DNA of 64,000 nucleotides, from the NCBI RefSeq assembly GCF_028621715.1, contig NZ_CP117466.1:754501-818500 (forward strand), in the 5' to 3' direction. Positions 10,063 through 19,272 of this stretch are shown piece after piece (the first letter of the stretch is position 1; each line of letters begins with the position of its first letter). The position numbers and the translations under genes were made by a program. This DNA is from Paracoccus marcusii (GTDB taxonomy: Bacteria > Pseudomonadota > Alphaproteobacteria > Rhodobacterales > Rhodobacteraceae). The notes beneath the pieces are model-generated. The model was not told the origin of the DNA. It saw nothing but the letters and a program-made list of their open reading frames with translations, and did no database searches.

Positions 10063-10785
10063 ATGCGACTTTATGCGATTGGCGACATTCACGGACAGCT
10101 GGACCTGCTGAAGGCCTCGCATCAGCGGATCTTCGACGACGGCGGGCCTGATGCGGTCATCGCCCATGTGGGCGACCTGATCGACCGCGGTCCCGATTCG
10201 CGCGGCGTGGTGGACCACCTGTTGCGCGGCCAGCAGGCGGCGCGGCCCTGGATCGTCACCCGCGGCAATCACGACCGCTTTCTGCCCGCGTTTCTGAACC
10301 AGCCTGACTGGATCGACCCGGGCCTGTCGTCCGGACAGCATTGGGTAGACCATCCGGGTCTGGGCGCGGCCGCGACGCTGCGGTCCTATGGCGTGGACCC
10401 GGATCAGCCGCGCGAGGCGCTGCTGCGCGATGCGCGGGCGGCGGTTCCTGCGGATCACGCGCGGTTCCTGGCGGCACTGCCGCTGTGGTATCTTCATCCG
10501 CTGGCGCTGGTCGTGCATGCGGGCATCCGCCCGGGCATCGACCTGCAGGACCAGGCAGAGGGCGACCTGGTCTGGATCCGCCAGGGGTTCCTGGACAGCG
10601 ACGTCGATTTCGGGCCGCTGGTCGTGCACGGGCACACCGCGCTGGAGGCCCCTGCCCTGTACGCAAACCGCCTGAACCTGGACGGGGGCGCCGCCTATGG
10701 CCGGCCGCTGTCCGCCGCCGTCATCGAACCGGGTGCCGTGCACCTGCTGACCGAATCGGGCCGCCAGCCCCTGTTGCCGGAGTAG
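10063..10785 (+). CDS. Calcineurin-like metallophosphoesterase (serine/threonine phosphatase type)
   Basis: This 240-residue cytoplasmic protein has the complete PPP-family metal-site motifs: GDIHGQ at residues 7-12, GDLIDRG near 37, GNHDR near 67, a single VHAG, and VHGH near 193. That set places it with bacterial PrpA/ApaH-like phosphatases. The substrate (phosphoprotein or dinucleotide) cannot be read from sequence. The start at 10063 (MRLYAIGDIHG) puts the first motif directly at the N-terminus, as usual. The next gene, creA, begins 3 bases after its stop, so the two are likely cotranscribed. Confidence 0.88.
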   Translation: MRLYAIGDIHGQLDLLKASHQRIFDDGGPDAVIAHVGDLIDRGPDSRGVVDHLLRGQQAARPWIVTRGNHDRFLPAFLNQPDWIDPGLSSGQHWVDHPGLGAAATLRSYGVDPDQPREALLRDARAAVPADHARFLAALPLWYLHPLALVVHAGIRPGIDLQDQAEGDLVWIRQGFLDSDVDFGPLVVHGHTALEAPALYANRLNLDGGAAYGRPLSAAVIEPGAVHLLTESGRQPLLPE

Positions 10786-10788
10786 ACC

Positions 10789-11244
10789 ATGCGCCTTGCC
10801 CTGACCCTTGCCCTGACCCTTGCCCCCCTGTCGTTGCAGGCCGAGGAGGTCGGCCGCGTCGGCGTGGACTGGGTCGGCAACGATGTCGTCATCGAGGCGA
10901 TCAAGGACCCCGAGGTGCCGGGCGTGACCTGCCACCTGGCCTATTTCAGCCGCTCGGTCCTGGACCGGCTGAGCCAGGGCAACTGGTTCGAGGATCCGTC
11001 CAACAGCGCGATCCAGTGCACCCGCACCGGGCCCATCGACGTCAGCGCCCTGACCCCCGGCGAGGGAGAAAACGTGTTCAGCGAGGGGCGTTCGCTGGTG
11101 TTCAAGTCGCTGCGGGTGCAGCGCATCTATGACGCCGACAACCGCGTGCTGGTCTATCTGGCCCATGCCAACCAGGTCAGCGAGGGGTCGGCCAAGATGT
11201 CGATGGCGACCGTGCCCCTGACGGCGGACGACATCGCCCCCTGA
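10789..11244 (+). CDS. creA: CreA family protein
   Basis: A small secreted protein of 151 residues from the CreA family (PF05981), whose function is not known. It has a short signal peptide (MRLALTLALTLAPLSLQA, then EEVG). The body contains the family's typical strings GVDWVGNDVVIEA, PGVTCHL and GNWFEDPSNSAI, and two cysteines that could form a disulfide. The ATG at 10789 is 3 bases past the phosphoesterase stop. A hairpin followed by a T-rich stretch lies downstream. Confidence 0.88.
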   Translation: MRLALTLALTLAPLSLQAEEVGRVGVDWVGNDVVIEAIKDPEVPGVTCHLAYFSRSVLDRLSQGNWFEDPSNSAIQCTRTGPIDVSALTPGEGENVFSEGRSLVFKSLRVQRIYDADNRVLVYLAHANQVSEGSAKMSMATVPLTADDIAP

Positions 11245-11272
11245 TCGCCTGCCGGTGGACAGGACCGTCGCG

Positions 11273-11297
11273 GCGCGCTAGAAGGCGCGCTGACTTT
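11273..11297 (+). terminator. Likely terminator after creA
   Basis: GCGCGC (11273-11278) and GCGCGC (11285-11290) form a 6-bp stem with a 6-base loop, followed by TGACTTTT. It lies between creA and hspQ. Confidence 0.5.
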
Positions 11298-11318
11298 TGT
11301 TGATCCCTGACACGAACG

Positions 11319-11666
11319 ATGGATACCGCCCGAATGCAGGCCCAAAGCCGCCACGCGAAATACAGCCTGGGACAGGTCGTCCGGCACCGTTCGCGGCCGT
11401 TCCGGGGCGTGATCTTCGACGTCGATCCCGAATTCGCGAATACCGAGGAATGGTACGAATCCATCCCCGAGGATTCGCGCCCCGATCGCGACCAGCCGTT
11501 CTATCACCTGTTCGCCGAGACCGAGGCGACCTATTACGTGGCCTATGTGTCCGAGCAGAACCTTGAACTGGACGTGTCGGGCGAACCGCTGGACCACCCC
11601 GAGGTCGGGGACATGTTCAGCGCCTTTCAGGACGGCCGCTATTTCCTGGCGGGACCGGTCAACTAG
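11319..11666 (+). CDS. hspQ: Heat shock protein HspQ
   Basis: HspQ (YccV, once called hemimethylated-DNA-binding protein) is a small heat-shock protein that in enterobacteria acts as a Lon specificity factor. The 115-residue protein shows the family pattern KYSLGQVVRHRSRPFRGVIFDVDPEF, then YYVAYVSEQNL and HPEVGDMF. The start could be the ATG at 11319 or the one at 11334; both have weak Shine-Dalgarno sequences. I saw no clear sigma-32 promoter in the 74-base gap upstream. Its stop shares a CTAG with the stop of the convergent anti-sigma-kinase gene. Confidence 0.88.
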   Translation: MDTARMQAQSRHAKYSLGQVVRHRSRPFRGVIFDVDPEFANTEEWYESIPEDSRPDRDQPFYHLFAETEATYYVAYVSEQNLELDVSGEPLDHPEVGDMFSAFQDGRYFLAGPVN

Positions 11667-12163
11667 GCGTCGACCTCCATCTGGGCAAAGGGGATGCTGA
11701 AGGCCAGATAGTTCCGGCTTTCCTCGCGGTAATAGCACAGGGCCTGCGTCAGGTCCTGGATCAGGAACCAGCCGAAGCCGCCTTCGGGCAGATCGTCCGC
11801 GACCATCGGCGGCAGGTTGCGCGGCAGCAGGCAGTCGTCAGGCAGCGAGATCCCGTCATCGGTCAGCGCGCAGGCCAGGCCCGAACTGTGGCGCACGATG
11901 CACAGGTGGATCACCGGCAGCCGCGCCTGTTCCGCCTGGCCCAGCGGGGCGTGTTCGGCGACGTTGTTCATCACCTCGGCCAAGACCAGTTCCAGCCGGC
12001 CCAGAGTGTCGTCGCCCACCTCTCCGCGGAAACGCTGGCGGACGTCCTGCAGGGTGTCGCGCACGATCATCGGATGGGCGTTCAGGACGCGGTGGAACAT
12101 CGGCTGCGTCAGTGCGGATGCACGGTTTCCGATGCCCGGATCGGAGCGTTCACTGGGTGTCAT
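11663..12163 (-). CDS. RsbW/SpoIIAB-like ATP-binding serine kinase domain protein
   Basis: The 166-residue protein has a GHKL-type ATPase fold of the anti-sigma-factor kinase group (HATPase_c_2). The N-box helix is visible in LELVLAEVMNNVAEHA near residue 61, followed by LTDDGISLPDD and a G-box-like GGFGWFLIQDLTQAL near 134. Such kinases phosphorylate a partner STAS protein, and the upstream gene encodes one. The genes overlap by ATGA (12160-12163), suggesting coupled translation of a kinase/antagonist pair. No sigma factor or PP2C phosphatase gene is nearby, so the output is unknown. Confidence 0.82.
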   Translation of the reverse strand: MTPSERSDPGIGNRASALTQPMFHRVLNAHPMIVRDTLQDVRQRFRGEVGDDTLGRLELVLAEVMNNVAEHAPLGQAEQARLPVIHLCIVRHSSGLACALTDDGISLPDDCLLPRNLPPMVADDLPEGGFGWFLIQDLTQALCYYREESRNYLAFSIPFAQMEVDA

Positions 12164-12492
12164 TCTCGTTGCTCCTTCTGAGCGGTGCGGGGCTGGATGT
12201 CGAACACGCTGTCCATCCGCGTCAGGCGGAACACGCGTTCGACATTGGGCGTAAGCGCGAACAGCACCAGCGCCAGGTTCTCGGGCAGGCTCTTGCGGAC
12301 GGCGATCATCGCCCCCAGGCCAGAGCTGTCCATGAAGTCCACCGCCGCCATGTCCATGTGCACCGGCTTGCGGTTCTTGACCACGATCTCGCGCAGCTTG
12401 TCCTTGAACAGGGTCGCAATCGCCGCGTCGATCCGGGGTTCCGTCACCGTGATGTTCAGATGGGATTCGGCGTCTTCGACGATGAACTGCAT
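12160..12492 (-). CDS. STAS-domain anti-sigma-factor antagonist
   Basis: This 110-residue cytoplasmic protein is a single STAS domain like SpoIIAA/RsbV. The phosphorylatable-serine motif is present: DFMDSSGLGAMI near residue 60, where the first serine after Asp is normally the kinase target. The frame opens at 12585, but the ATG at 12492 follows GGAAGG and gives the usual STAS length. It is the first gene of a two-gene unit with the RsbW-like kinase and is divergent from the thiolase gene 92 bases away. Confidence 0.82.
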   Translation of the reverse strand: MQFIVEDAESHLNITVTEPRIDAAIATLFKDKLREIVVKNRKPVHMDMAAVDFMDSSGLGAMIAVRKSLPENLALVLFALTPNVERVFRLTRMDSVFDIQPRTAQKEQRE

Positions 12493-12583
12493 GATTCCGG
12501 GCCTTCCTTGCGCATCTGCATCCTTGACTAGACCCCAAAGGTTACGATCCGGTAAGCGCGAGGACAGATCGGGGGGAAAGATC

Positions 12584-13744
12584 ATGACAATTCAGGACAT
12601 CTACGTGCTGGGGGCGGCGCGCACGCCGATGGGCGGGCTGATGGGCGCGCTGTCGGGGGTGTCCGCGGCCGATCTGGGTGGGGCGGCCATCGCCGCGGCA
12701 CTGGCGCGCGCGGGCGGGCCCGCGGTCGATGCGCTGTTCATGGGCTGCGTCCTGCCCGCGGGCCAGGGCCAGGCCCCGGCGCGGCAGGCGGGCTTTGCCG
12801 GGGGGCTGGGACAGGAGGTGCCGGCAACGACGCTGAACAAGATGTGCGGATCGGGGATGCAGGCCGTGATGATGGCGTCCGATGCCATCCGCGCCGGCAG
12901 CGCCGGCATCGTCGTCGCGGGCGGCATGGAGAGCATGTCGAACGCTCCCTACCTGCTGCCCAAAATGCGCGCCGGGGCGCGCCTGGGGCATGCACAGGCG
13001 TTGGACCACATGTTCCTGGACGGGCTGGAGGATGCCTATGACAAGGGCCGCCTGATGGGCACGTTTGCCGAGGATTGCGCCGCGGAATTCGCCTTTTCCC
13101 GCCAGGCGCAGGACGACTTCGCCCTGGCCAGCCTGACGCGCGCGCAGGAGGCCATCGCCGGCGGCGCGTTCGCGACCGAGATCACACCCGTCACCGTGCC
13201 CGGCCGCGGCAAGGTCACCGTGGTCGACACCGACGAACAGCCCGGCCTGGCCCGCCCCGACAAGATCCCGCTGCTGAAACCCGCGTTCCGCGACGGGGGC
13301 ACCGTGACGGCGGCCAACAGCTCGTCCATCTCGGACGGGGCGGCGGCGCTGGTGCTGGGCGGTCGGGCGCAGGGCGCCGTCGCGCGCATCGTCGGCCATG
13401 CCAGCCACGCCCAGGCCCCCGGCCAGTTCCCCACCGCGCCCGTGCCCGCCGCCGAAAAGCTGCTGGCGCGGATCGGATGGGACAGCGACAGCGTCGATCT
13501 GTGGGAGGTGAACGAGGCCTTTGCCGTCGTGCCGATGGCCTTCATGGCGCGGATGGGCCTGTCCCATGACAGCGTGAACGTGCATGGCGGAGCCTGCGCA
13601 ATGGGCCATCCGATCGGCGCGTCGGGGGCGCGGATCATCGTCACGCTGATCCATGCGCTGCAGGCGCGAGGGCTGCGCCGGGGCGTGGCCGCGATCTGCA
13701 TCGGCGGCGGCGAGGGAACCGCGCTGGCGGTCGAACTGTGCTGA
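12584..13744 (+). CDS. Thiolase (acetyl-CoA C-acetyltransferase family)
   Basis: Predicted to catalyse reversible condensation or thiolytic cleavage of acyl-CoA. The 386-residue protein has all thiolase landmarks: the nucleophile Cys88 in LNKMCGSGMQA, GGMESMSNAPYLL, WEVNEAFAV with its catalytic-loop Asn, the catalytic His in GGACAMGHPIGASGAR near residue 345, and the second Cys in CIGGGEGTA near 375. The start at 12584 follows GGGGGGAAAG. It stands alone, so a biosynthetic (acetoacetyl-CoA) or degradative role cannot be fixed from context. Confidence 0.92.
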   Translation: MTIQDIYVLGAARTPMGGLMGALSGVSAADLGGAAIAAALARAGGPAVDALFMGCVLPAGQGQAPARQAGFAGGLGQEVPATTLNKMCGSGMQAVMMASDAIRAGSAGIVVAGGMESMSNAPYLLPKMRAGARLGHAQALDHMFLDGLEDAYDKGRLMGTFAEDCAAEFAFSRQAQDDFALASLTRAQEAIAGGAFATEITPVTVPGRGKVTVVDTDEQPGLARPDKIPLLKPAFRDGGTVTAANSSSISDGAAALVLGGRAQGAVARIVGHASHAQAPGQFPTAPVPAAEKLLARIGWDSDSVDLWEVNEAFAVVPMAFMARMGLSHDSVNVHGGACAMGHPIGASGARIIVTLIHALQARGLRRGVAAICIGGGEGTALAVELC

Positions 13745-13747
13745 TCT

Positions 13748-13766
13748 GCCTGCCAAACCGGCAGGC
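13748..13766 (+). terminator. Hairpin just after the thiolase gene
   Basis: GCCTGCC (13748-13754), loop AAACC, GGCAGGC (13760-13766). It is a perfect 7-bp stem 3 bases past the stop codon, with no T-run after it. Confidence 0.5.
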
Positions 13767-13921
13767 TGCCCCGGGCGCCGGCAGCGGCGCCCCCGCCACG
13801 GCGCCAAGCTGCGGAACCAATGGGCAAATCCGGCGGTTCTGCTGTGGACTTACCGGAACCGGGCGCGGATCATCGATCCAAGGAAAGACCCGGAAGCGTT
13901 GCGTCAGCCAGTGGGGGAGTG

Positions 13922-15331
13922 ATGAGTTACTATAACGAGATGTACGAGGGCGACACCGTCCGCGACCCCTATGCCCGCCTGCGGGAATGGGTCGAGACCA
14001 TGCCCGACGATTTCCGCCAGATGAAGCAGGCCGAAGCCGAGGCGCTGTTCCGGCGCATCGGCATCACCTTCGCCGTCTATGGCGAGGGGGGCGACCCGGA
14101 CCGGCTGATCCCCTTCGACATGATGCCCCGCGTGTTCGAGCAGGCCGAGTGGCGCCGCCTGGAACGCGGCATCAAGCAGCGCGCCCGCGCGCTGAACGCC
14201 TTCCTGCGCGACGTCTATGGCCGCGGAGAGATCATCCGCGCCGGGCGCATCCCCGCCCGCCTGGTCTATCAGAACGAGGCATTCGAGAAGTCGGTGGTGG
14301 GGTTCGTGCCCCCACGCGGCATCTATTCCCACATCATCGGCATCGACCTGGTCCGCACCGCCAAGGACGAGTTCTATGTGCTGGAGGACAACTGCCGCAC
14401 GCCGTCGGGCGTCAGCTACATGCTGGAGAACCGCGAGATCATGATGCGCATGTTCCCGGCCCTGTTCCGCGGCAACCGCATCGAACCTGTCGACCAGTAT
14501 CCCGACCTTCTGCGCCGCACGCTGGAATCGGTGGCGCCCGCGAAATGCAGCGACCGGCCGACCTGCGTGATCCTGACGCCGGGCCATTACAACAGCGCCT
14601 ATTACGAACACAGCTTTCTGGCCAACCTGATGGGGGTCGAGCTGGTCGAGGGGCAGGATCTGTTCGTGGATGGCGAATTCTGCTACATGCGCACGACCAC
14701 CGGGCCCAAGCGCGTGGACGTGATCTATCGCCGGATCGACGACCCCTATCTGGACCCGCTGTGCTTCCGCCCCGATTCGATGCTGGGCATTCCGGGGCTG
14801 ATGGACGTGTACCGGTCTGGCGGCGTGTCGATCTGTTCGGCCCCCGGCGCGGGCGTGGCCGATGACAAGGCGATCTACACCTTCGTCCCCGAGATGGTGC
14901 GCTTCTATCTGGGAGAGGAGCCGATCCTGAACAACGTCCAGACCTGGACGCTGTGGAAGGACGACGACTACCGCTATGTGATGGAGCATCTGCCCGAACT
15001 GGTCGTCAAGGAGGTCCACGGATCGGGCGGCTACGGCATGCTGGTCGGTCCCAAGTCGACCAGGGAGGAGATCGAGGCCTTCCGCGCCAAGATCCAGGCC
15101 AATCCGTCGAACTACATCGCCCAGCCCACGCTGGCACTGTCGACCTGCCCGACCTTCGTGGACGAGGGCATCGCGCCGCGCCACGTGGACCTGCGCCCCT
15201 ATTGCCTGTGCGGCGACCGGATCGAGCTGGTGCCGGGCGGGCTGACGCGCGTCGCGCTGCGCGAGGGGTCGCTGGTGGTGAACTCGTCCCAGGGCGGGGG
15301 TGTCAAGGACACCTGGGTGTTGTCGGAATGA
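13922..15331 (+). CDS. Circularly permuted ATP-grasp protein (former DUF404/DUF407)
   Basis: The 469-residue protein belongs to the circularly permuted ATP-grasp type 2 family, thought to make peptide-like bonds between a carboxylate and an amine. Recognisable stretches are GITFAVYGEGG, FPEL-type spacing replaced by FDMMPRVFEQAEW near residue 65, GIDLVRTAKDEFYVLEDNCRTPSG near 140, and VVKEVHGSGGYGMLVGP near 361, with glycine-rich nucleotide-binding character. It starts a three-gene plus-strand run with alpha-E and transglutaminase genes, the set commonly found with the Anbu peptidase encoded at 19273. No substrate is known. Confidence 0.9.
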   Translation: MSYYNEMYEGDTVRDPYARLREWVETMPDDFRQMKQAEAEALFRRIGITFAVYGEGGDPDRLIPFDMMPRVFEQAEWRRLERGIKQRARALNAFLRDVYGRGEIIRAGRIPARLVYQNEAFEKSVVGFVPPRGIYSHIIGIDLVRTAKDEFYVLEDNCRTPSGVSYMLENREIMMRMFPALFRGNRIEPVDQYPDLLRRTLESVAPAKCSDRPTCVILTPGHYNSAYYEHSFLANLMGVELVEGQDLFVDGEFCYMRTTTGPKRVDVIYRRIDDPYLDPLCFRPDSMLGIPGLMDVYRSGGVSICSAPGAGVADDKAIYTFVPEMVRFYLGEEPILNNVQTWTLWKDDDYRYVMEHLPELVVKEVHGSGGYGMLVGPKSTREEIEAFRAKIQANPSNYIAQPTLALSTCPTFVDEGIAPRHVDLRPYCLCGDRIELVPGGLTRVALREGSLVVNSSQGGGVKDTWVLSE

Positions 15332-15345
15332 GGGGACGTAACACG

Positions 15346-16302
15346 ATGCTCAGCCGCACCGCCTCGAACCTGTTCTGGATGGGCCGCCATCTGGAACGTG
15401 CCGAAACCGCCGCGCGCCTGCTGGACGTGGGACAGCGCATCACGCTGCTTCCCAACACCGAGGCCGGGTACCAGAACGAATGGAACTCGCTGCTGCAGGC
15501 CTCGGGCAGTTCGGACCTGTTCGCGCAGAAATACGGTGAGATCACCCAGGAGAACATCGAGGAGTTCATCTTCTTCGACCGCGCCAACCCGTCATCGGTG
15601 GCCAGCTGCCTTGAAAAGGCGCGCGAGGCCGGTCGGATCGTGCGCACCGCGCTGACCAGCCAGGTCTGGGACGCGCTGAACGTGGCCTTCCAGGAGCTGC
15701 GCCGGATCGAACGCCAGCCGCGTGCAAAGCTGGACACCGCAGGGCTGACCGATTTCACCACCGGCCACACCTCGACCGTGCGCGGCGCGATCAACGCGAC
15801 GCAGCTGAGGAACGACGGCTGGCACTTCATGAACCTGGGATACGGGCTGGAACGCGCCGACGCGACCGCGCGCCTGCTGGACGTCAAGTATTTCGTCCTG
15901 CTGCCGCGGATCGAGTTCGTGGGATCGGGGCTGGACACCTATCAATGGCAGGTGATCCTGCGCGCGCTGTCGGCGCACCGGGCCTATCACTGGGCCTATG
16001 GCGGCGACATCACCGCGGGCCAGGTGGCCGATTTCCTGATCCTGAACGGGGAAAGCCCCCGCGCGCTGATCACGTCGTTGTATGAGACCGTGTGGCACCT
16101 TGAAGGGCTGGCGCGGCGCTATGGCGACGGGGTGCCGACCAGCGCCCGCGACAAGGCGCGTGAGGTTCTGGCAGCCCTGCAGGCACGCGACATCGAGATG
16201 ATCTTCGACGAGGGGCTGCACGAGTTCCTCAGCTGGTTCATCCTGGAACTGTCCGAGATTTCCAACCTGGTGCACCAGGATTACCTGCTTGGAGGGGTGT
16301 GA
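15346..16302 (+). CDS. Alpha-E domain protein (DUF403)
   Basis: This 318-residue, mostly helical protein is from the alpha-E family, which is nearly always encoded next to a circularly permuted ATP-grasp gene. The N-terminal signature MLSRTASNLFWMGRHLERAE is clear, and a second internal copy appears in MNLGYGLERADATARLLD near residue 165. The ATG at 15346 is preferred over one at 15328, which overlaps the upstream stop, because it gives the family N-terminus. The next gene starts 3 bases after its stop. No catalytic role is established for the family; inference from context is that it works with the ATP-grasp enzyme. Confidence 0.9.
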   Translation: MLSRTASNLFWMGRHLERAETAARLLDVGQRITLLPNTEAGYQNEWNSLLQASGSSDLFAQKYGEITQENIEEFIFFDRANPSSVASCLEKAREAGRIVRTALTSQVWDALNVAFQELRRIERQPRAKLDTAGLTDFTTGHTSTVRGAINATQLRNDGWHFMNLGYGLERADATARLLDVKYFVLLPRIEFVGSGLDTYQWQVILRALSAHRAYHWAYGGDITAGQVADFLILNGESPRALITSLYETVWHLEGLARRYGDGVPTSARDKAREVLAALQARDIEMIFDEGLHEFLSWFILELSEISNLVHQDYLLGGV

Positions 16303-16305
16303 CCC

Positions 16306-17112
16306 ATGCGCCTGAAGATCTCTCACGAGACGGTCTATCGCTATGGCCAGCCGATCCGGAACCTGGTGCAGAGCCTGCGCCTGACGCCGTCGGTGTTCGA
16401 GGGGCAGAAGACCCATGAATGGCAGGTCGACGTGTCGGGCGGCGTCAAGGGGCCGGGGTTCCGCGACGGTGCCGGCGACTGGATCGAGGGTTGGACCGTG
16501 CGCGGTCCGGTCGATCATGTGACCGTGCGCATCAGCGGACGCATCGACACCCGCGACACGGCAGGCGTCCTGCGCGGCCACCGCGAGATGATCCACCCGC
16601 TGACCTATCTGCGCGACAGTCCCGCCACGCGCCCCGACGACGCGCTGCGCGATCTGGCGCAGTCGGTCGAGGGCACCGACCGGCTGGACCTGGCGCATCA
16701 GCTGTCGATGTCGGTCAGCGACCGGATCGCGTTCCGCCCCGGCGTGACCCATACCGGCACGACCGCATCCGAGGCCCTGGCCTTGGGAGAAGGCGTCTGC
16801 CAGGACCACACCCACGCCCTGACCGCCATCGCCCGCCTGCGCGGCCTGCCGGCGCGCTATGTGTCGGGCTATCTGCATTCGACCATCGACGGGCAGGCCC
16901 ATGACGCGGCCCATGCCTGGGCCGAGATCCATGTCGAGGGGTTGGGATGGGTCGGATTCGACGCCGCCAACCGCTGTTGCCCGGACGAACGCTATGTCCG
17001 TCTGGGGTCGGGCCTGGACGCGGCGGACGCGGCCCCGATCCGGGGCGTTGCCCTGGGCACCGGCTCCGAGGACATGGATGTCAGCGTCCGGGTCGAGGAG
17101 ATGGCCCAGTAG
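16306..17112 (+). CDS. Transglutaminase-like cysteine protease family protein
   Basis: The 268-residue protein has an N-terminal beta-rich bacterial transglutaminase-like domain (MRLKISHETVYRY) and a core transglutaminase domain. The catalytic triad is visible: Cys165 in GEGVCQDHTHA, His203 in AAHAWAEIHV and Asp219 in GFDAANR. Bacterial members next to ATP-grasp/alpha-E genes are thought to act as peptidases or amidases on a small peptide product. It is the third gene of the run. A strong shared terminator separates it from the convergent nucleotidase gene. Confidence 0.9.
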   Translation: MRLKISHETVYRYGQPIRNLVQSLRLTPSVFEGQKTHEWQVDVSGGVKGPGFRDGAGDWIEGWTVRGPVDHVTVRISGRIDTRDTAGVLRGHREMIHPLTYLRDSPATRPDDALRDLAQSVEGTDRLDLAHQLSMSVSDRIAFRPGVTHTGTTASEALALGEGVCQDHTHALTAIARLRGLPARYVSGYLHSTIDGQAHDAAHAWAEIHVEGLGWVGFDAANRCCPDERYVRLGSGLDAADAAPIRGVALGTGSEDMDVSVRVEEMAQ

Positions 17113-17114
17113 GA

Positions 17115-17135
17115 ACCGGGGGCAGCACCCCCGGT
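17115..17135. terminator. Bidirectional terminator hairpin
   Basis: ACCGGGGG (17115-17122), loop CAGCA, CCCCCGGT (17128-17135). This perfect 8-bp stem lies in the 33-base gap between the convergent transglutaminase and nucleotidase genes and can serve both strands. Confidence 0.65.
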
Positions 17136-17145
17136 CCACCTGTCG

Positions 17146-19122
17146 TCACAGGGTGATGCGATAGCGGGCAAAGCCTTCGGGCGCATCGCCCGCCGGTTCG
17201 ATGGTCAGGGCGGTCACGTCCTGCAGATAGGCCGCGGCCCCCGGCCCCGTGTCGAACAGCACCGTCGCGCCGTCCAGCGCCGCGAACGACCAGTTGCCAT
17301 CCGCCGACGGGTTGATCGTCCCCTGGTCCAGGATATAGCGGACGATCACGTCGCGGTTGGTGTCCGGCCCCTCGAACACCACGGTCGAGCCATCCGCGCC
17401 GGGGAACGACCCGCCGCCGGTGGCGCGATAGTTGTTGGTGGCAATGATGAACTCGGCCGCCGGATCGACCGGCTGCCCGTCGATGGCCAGATCGACGATG
17501 CGGTTCGCGTCCGCGTTGGCCAGCGCCCCGTCGGCGTCGAACCGCGAGGGCTGCGACAGGTCGATCCGATAGGTCACCCCGTCGATCACGTCGAAGTTGT
17601 AGCTGCGGAAGTCGGGGTTCAGCAGCATCTGGTCCGCTTGCCCCGGTTCGATCCGGTTGAAGGCCCCGGCGCTGCGCTCCAGCCAGTCCTTGACCTGCGC
17701 GCCGGTCACGCGCACGGCGCGGATGGTGTTGGGATACAGATACAGGTCGGCCACGTTGCGGATGGCGATGTCGCCCGGCGGCACGTCGGTGAAGTAATCG
17801 GGCCCGCCCCGCCCGCCCGCCTTGAAGGGCGCCGCCGCCGACAGGATGGGCAGCCCCTCGTGCTCGGTCCCGGCCAGCATCTGCGCGATGTACCAGCTTT
17901 GCGCGTTCGACACGATCTGGACCGAAGGATCATCCGCCACCATCGCGAAATAGCTGTAGAGCGCGGCGCTGGTCTGGCCGACGGGTCGGCGGACATAATC
18001 CAGCGTCTGCTGGTGTTCGGTGGCGGTCGCCTCCTCGATGGCGGGTACGCTCTCGACCAGGGGGGTCACCACGCCCTCGTCGTCGCGCTGATAGATCGGG
18101 CGCGCCTCGACCTGGTGGCTGACGATGGTCCAGCCGTCGCCCTGCCGCTCCAGCAGCAGATCGACCAGGCCCATATGCGACCCCCAGAACCCGGCCATCA
18201 CCGCGGGCTTGCCGCCGATCGTGCCGGCCGCGGCATCCACCCCGGCCACGCCGTCGTAGTCGGGGCCGGGAAAGACCGAATGCGAATGCCCGGTGAGGAT
18301 GACGTCGATGCCGTCGATGGCCGCCAGCGGAATGGCCGCGTTCTCCATCCCCGGTTCAGCGGTCCGCCCGCCGATGCCGCAATGGGCCAGCGCCACGACC
18401 AGGTCCACCCCCTCGGCACGCAGCTTGGGCACCCAGGCCTGGGCCGCCTCGACGATGTCGCGGACGGTGACCTGCCCCTCCAGATGCGCGCGGTCCCATT
18501 GCATGATCTGCGGCGGCACGAAGCCGATGATGCCGATGCGGATCGGATGAGTGGCGCCCGCCCCGTCGGTCAGGTCCCGGTCGATCACCGCATAGGGCGG
18601 CACCAGGGTCCGGTCCTGGTCCGGGGTGGCGCCGGCCTCGGTCACCACGTTGGCGCAGACGACGGGATAGCCCGCGCCCGCCAGGCTGGCGCCCAGGAAC
18701 TCCAGCCCATAGTTGAATTCGTGGTTGCCCAGGGTCCCGCCGTCATAGCCCAGGGCGTTCATCCCCTGGATCACCGGGTGGGTCGCATCCCCCTCCATCC
18801 CGCGCTCATAGGCGATGAAATCGCCCATCGGGTTGCCCTGCAGGAAATCGCCGTTGTCGAACAGCAGCGCGTTCGTGGCCTCGGCCCGCACGGCACCGAC
18901 CAGGGCCGCGGTCCGCGCCAGGCCTAGGGTGTCGGTCGCCGTGTCCGCGTAATAGTCGTAGGGCCAGACATGCGCGTGCAGGTCCGTCGTTTCCATGATG
19001 CGCAGATGCGCCTGCCCCGCCTCGGCCCGTGCGGAATAGGGATGCAGCGCGACCAGCGCCAGGCCGGCCACCCCCGATGTCAGGAAACCGCGGCGGCTGA
19101 GGGCAAGAGGATGGGTCATCAT
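17146..19122 (-). CDS. CpdB-like 2',3'-cyclic-nucleotide phosphodiesterase / 3'-nucleotidase
   Basis: This is a secreted bifunctional nucleotidase of 658 residues. The N-terminus carries a twin-arginine signal (SRRGFLTSG near residue 10). The metallophosphatase domain follows with [34 protein letters not shown] and [10 protein letters not shown], and the C-terminal 5'-nucleotidase domain has [13 protein letters not shown] near residue 560. DLHAH instead of DxHG and the overall length fit CpdB better than UshA. The start at 19122 has AAGGA 7 bases upstream. It is transcribed against the flanking genes and sits between the transglutaminase gene and Anbu, breaking a group that is usually contiguous. 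Confidence 0.9.
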   Translation of the reverse strand: MMTHPLALSRRGFLTSGVAGLALVALHPYSARAEAGQAHLRIMETTDLHAHVWPYDYYADTATDTLGLARTAALVGAVRAEATNALLFDNGDFLQGNPMGDFIAYERGMEGDATHPVIQGMNALGYDGGTLGNHEFNYGLEFLGASLAGAGYPVVCANVVTEAGATPDQDRTLVPPYAVIDRDLTDGAGATHPIRIGIIGFVPPQIMQWDRAHLEGQVTVRDIVEAAQAWVPKLRAEGVDLVVALAHCGIGGRTAEPGMENAAIPLAAIDGIDVILTGHSHSVFPGPDYDGVAGVDAAAGTIGGKPAVMAGFWGSHMGLVDLLLERQGDGWTIVSHQVEARPIYQRDDEGVVTPLVESVPAIEEATATEHQQTLDYVRRPVGQTSAALYSYFAMVADDPSVQIVSNAQSWYIAQMLAGTEHEGLPILSAAAPFKAGGRGGPDYFTDVPPGDIAIRNVADLYLYPNTIRAVRVTGAQVKDWLERSAGAFNRIEPGQADQMLLNPDFRSYNFDVIDGVTYRIDLSQPSRFDADGALANADANRIVDLAIDGQPVDPAAEFIIATNNYRATGGGSFPGADGSTVVFEGPDTNRDVIVRYILDQGTINPSADGNWSFAALDGATVLFDTGPGAAAYLQDVTALTIEPAGDAPEGFARYRITL

Positions 19123-19272
19123 GTTCGTCCTTGGGTGGTGGAACCTGCACGATGTGCGATTCGGCGCGCCAAGGCGACCCAAAGTTTCATGACGCGACCC
19201 GCAAACGAGCGATTGCAGCCCACGCCCCCCGGTCCTAGTCTGCCCTGCGGAATGCAACGGAAAGATGTGCCG

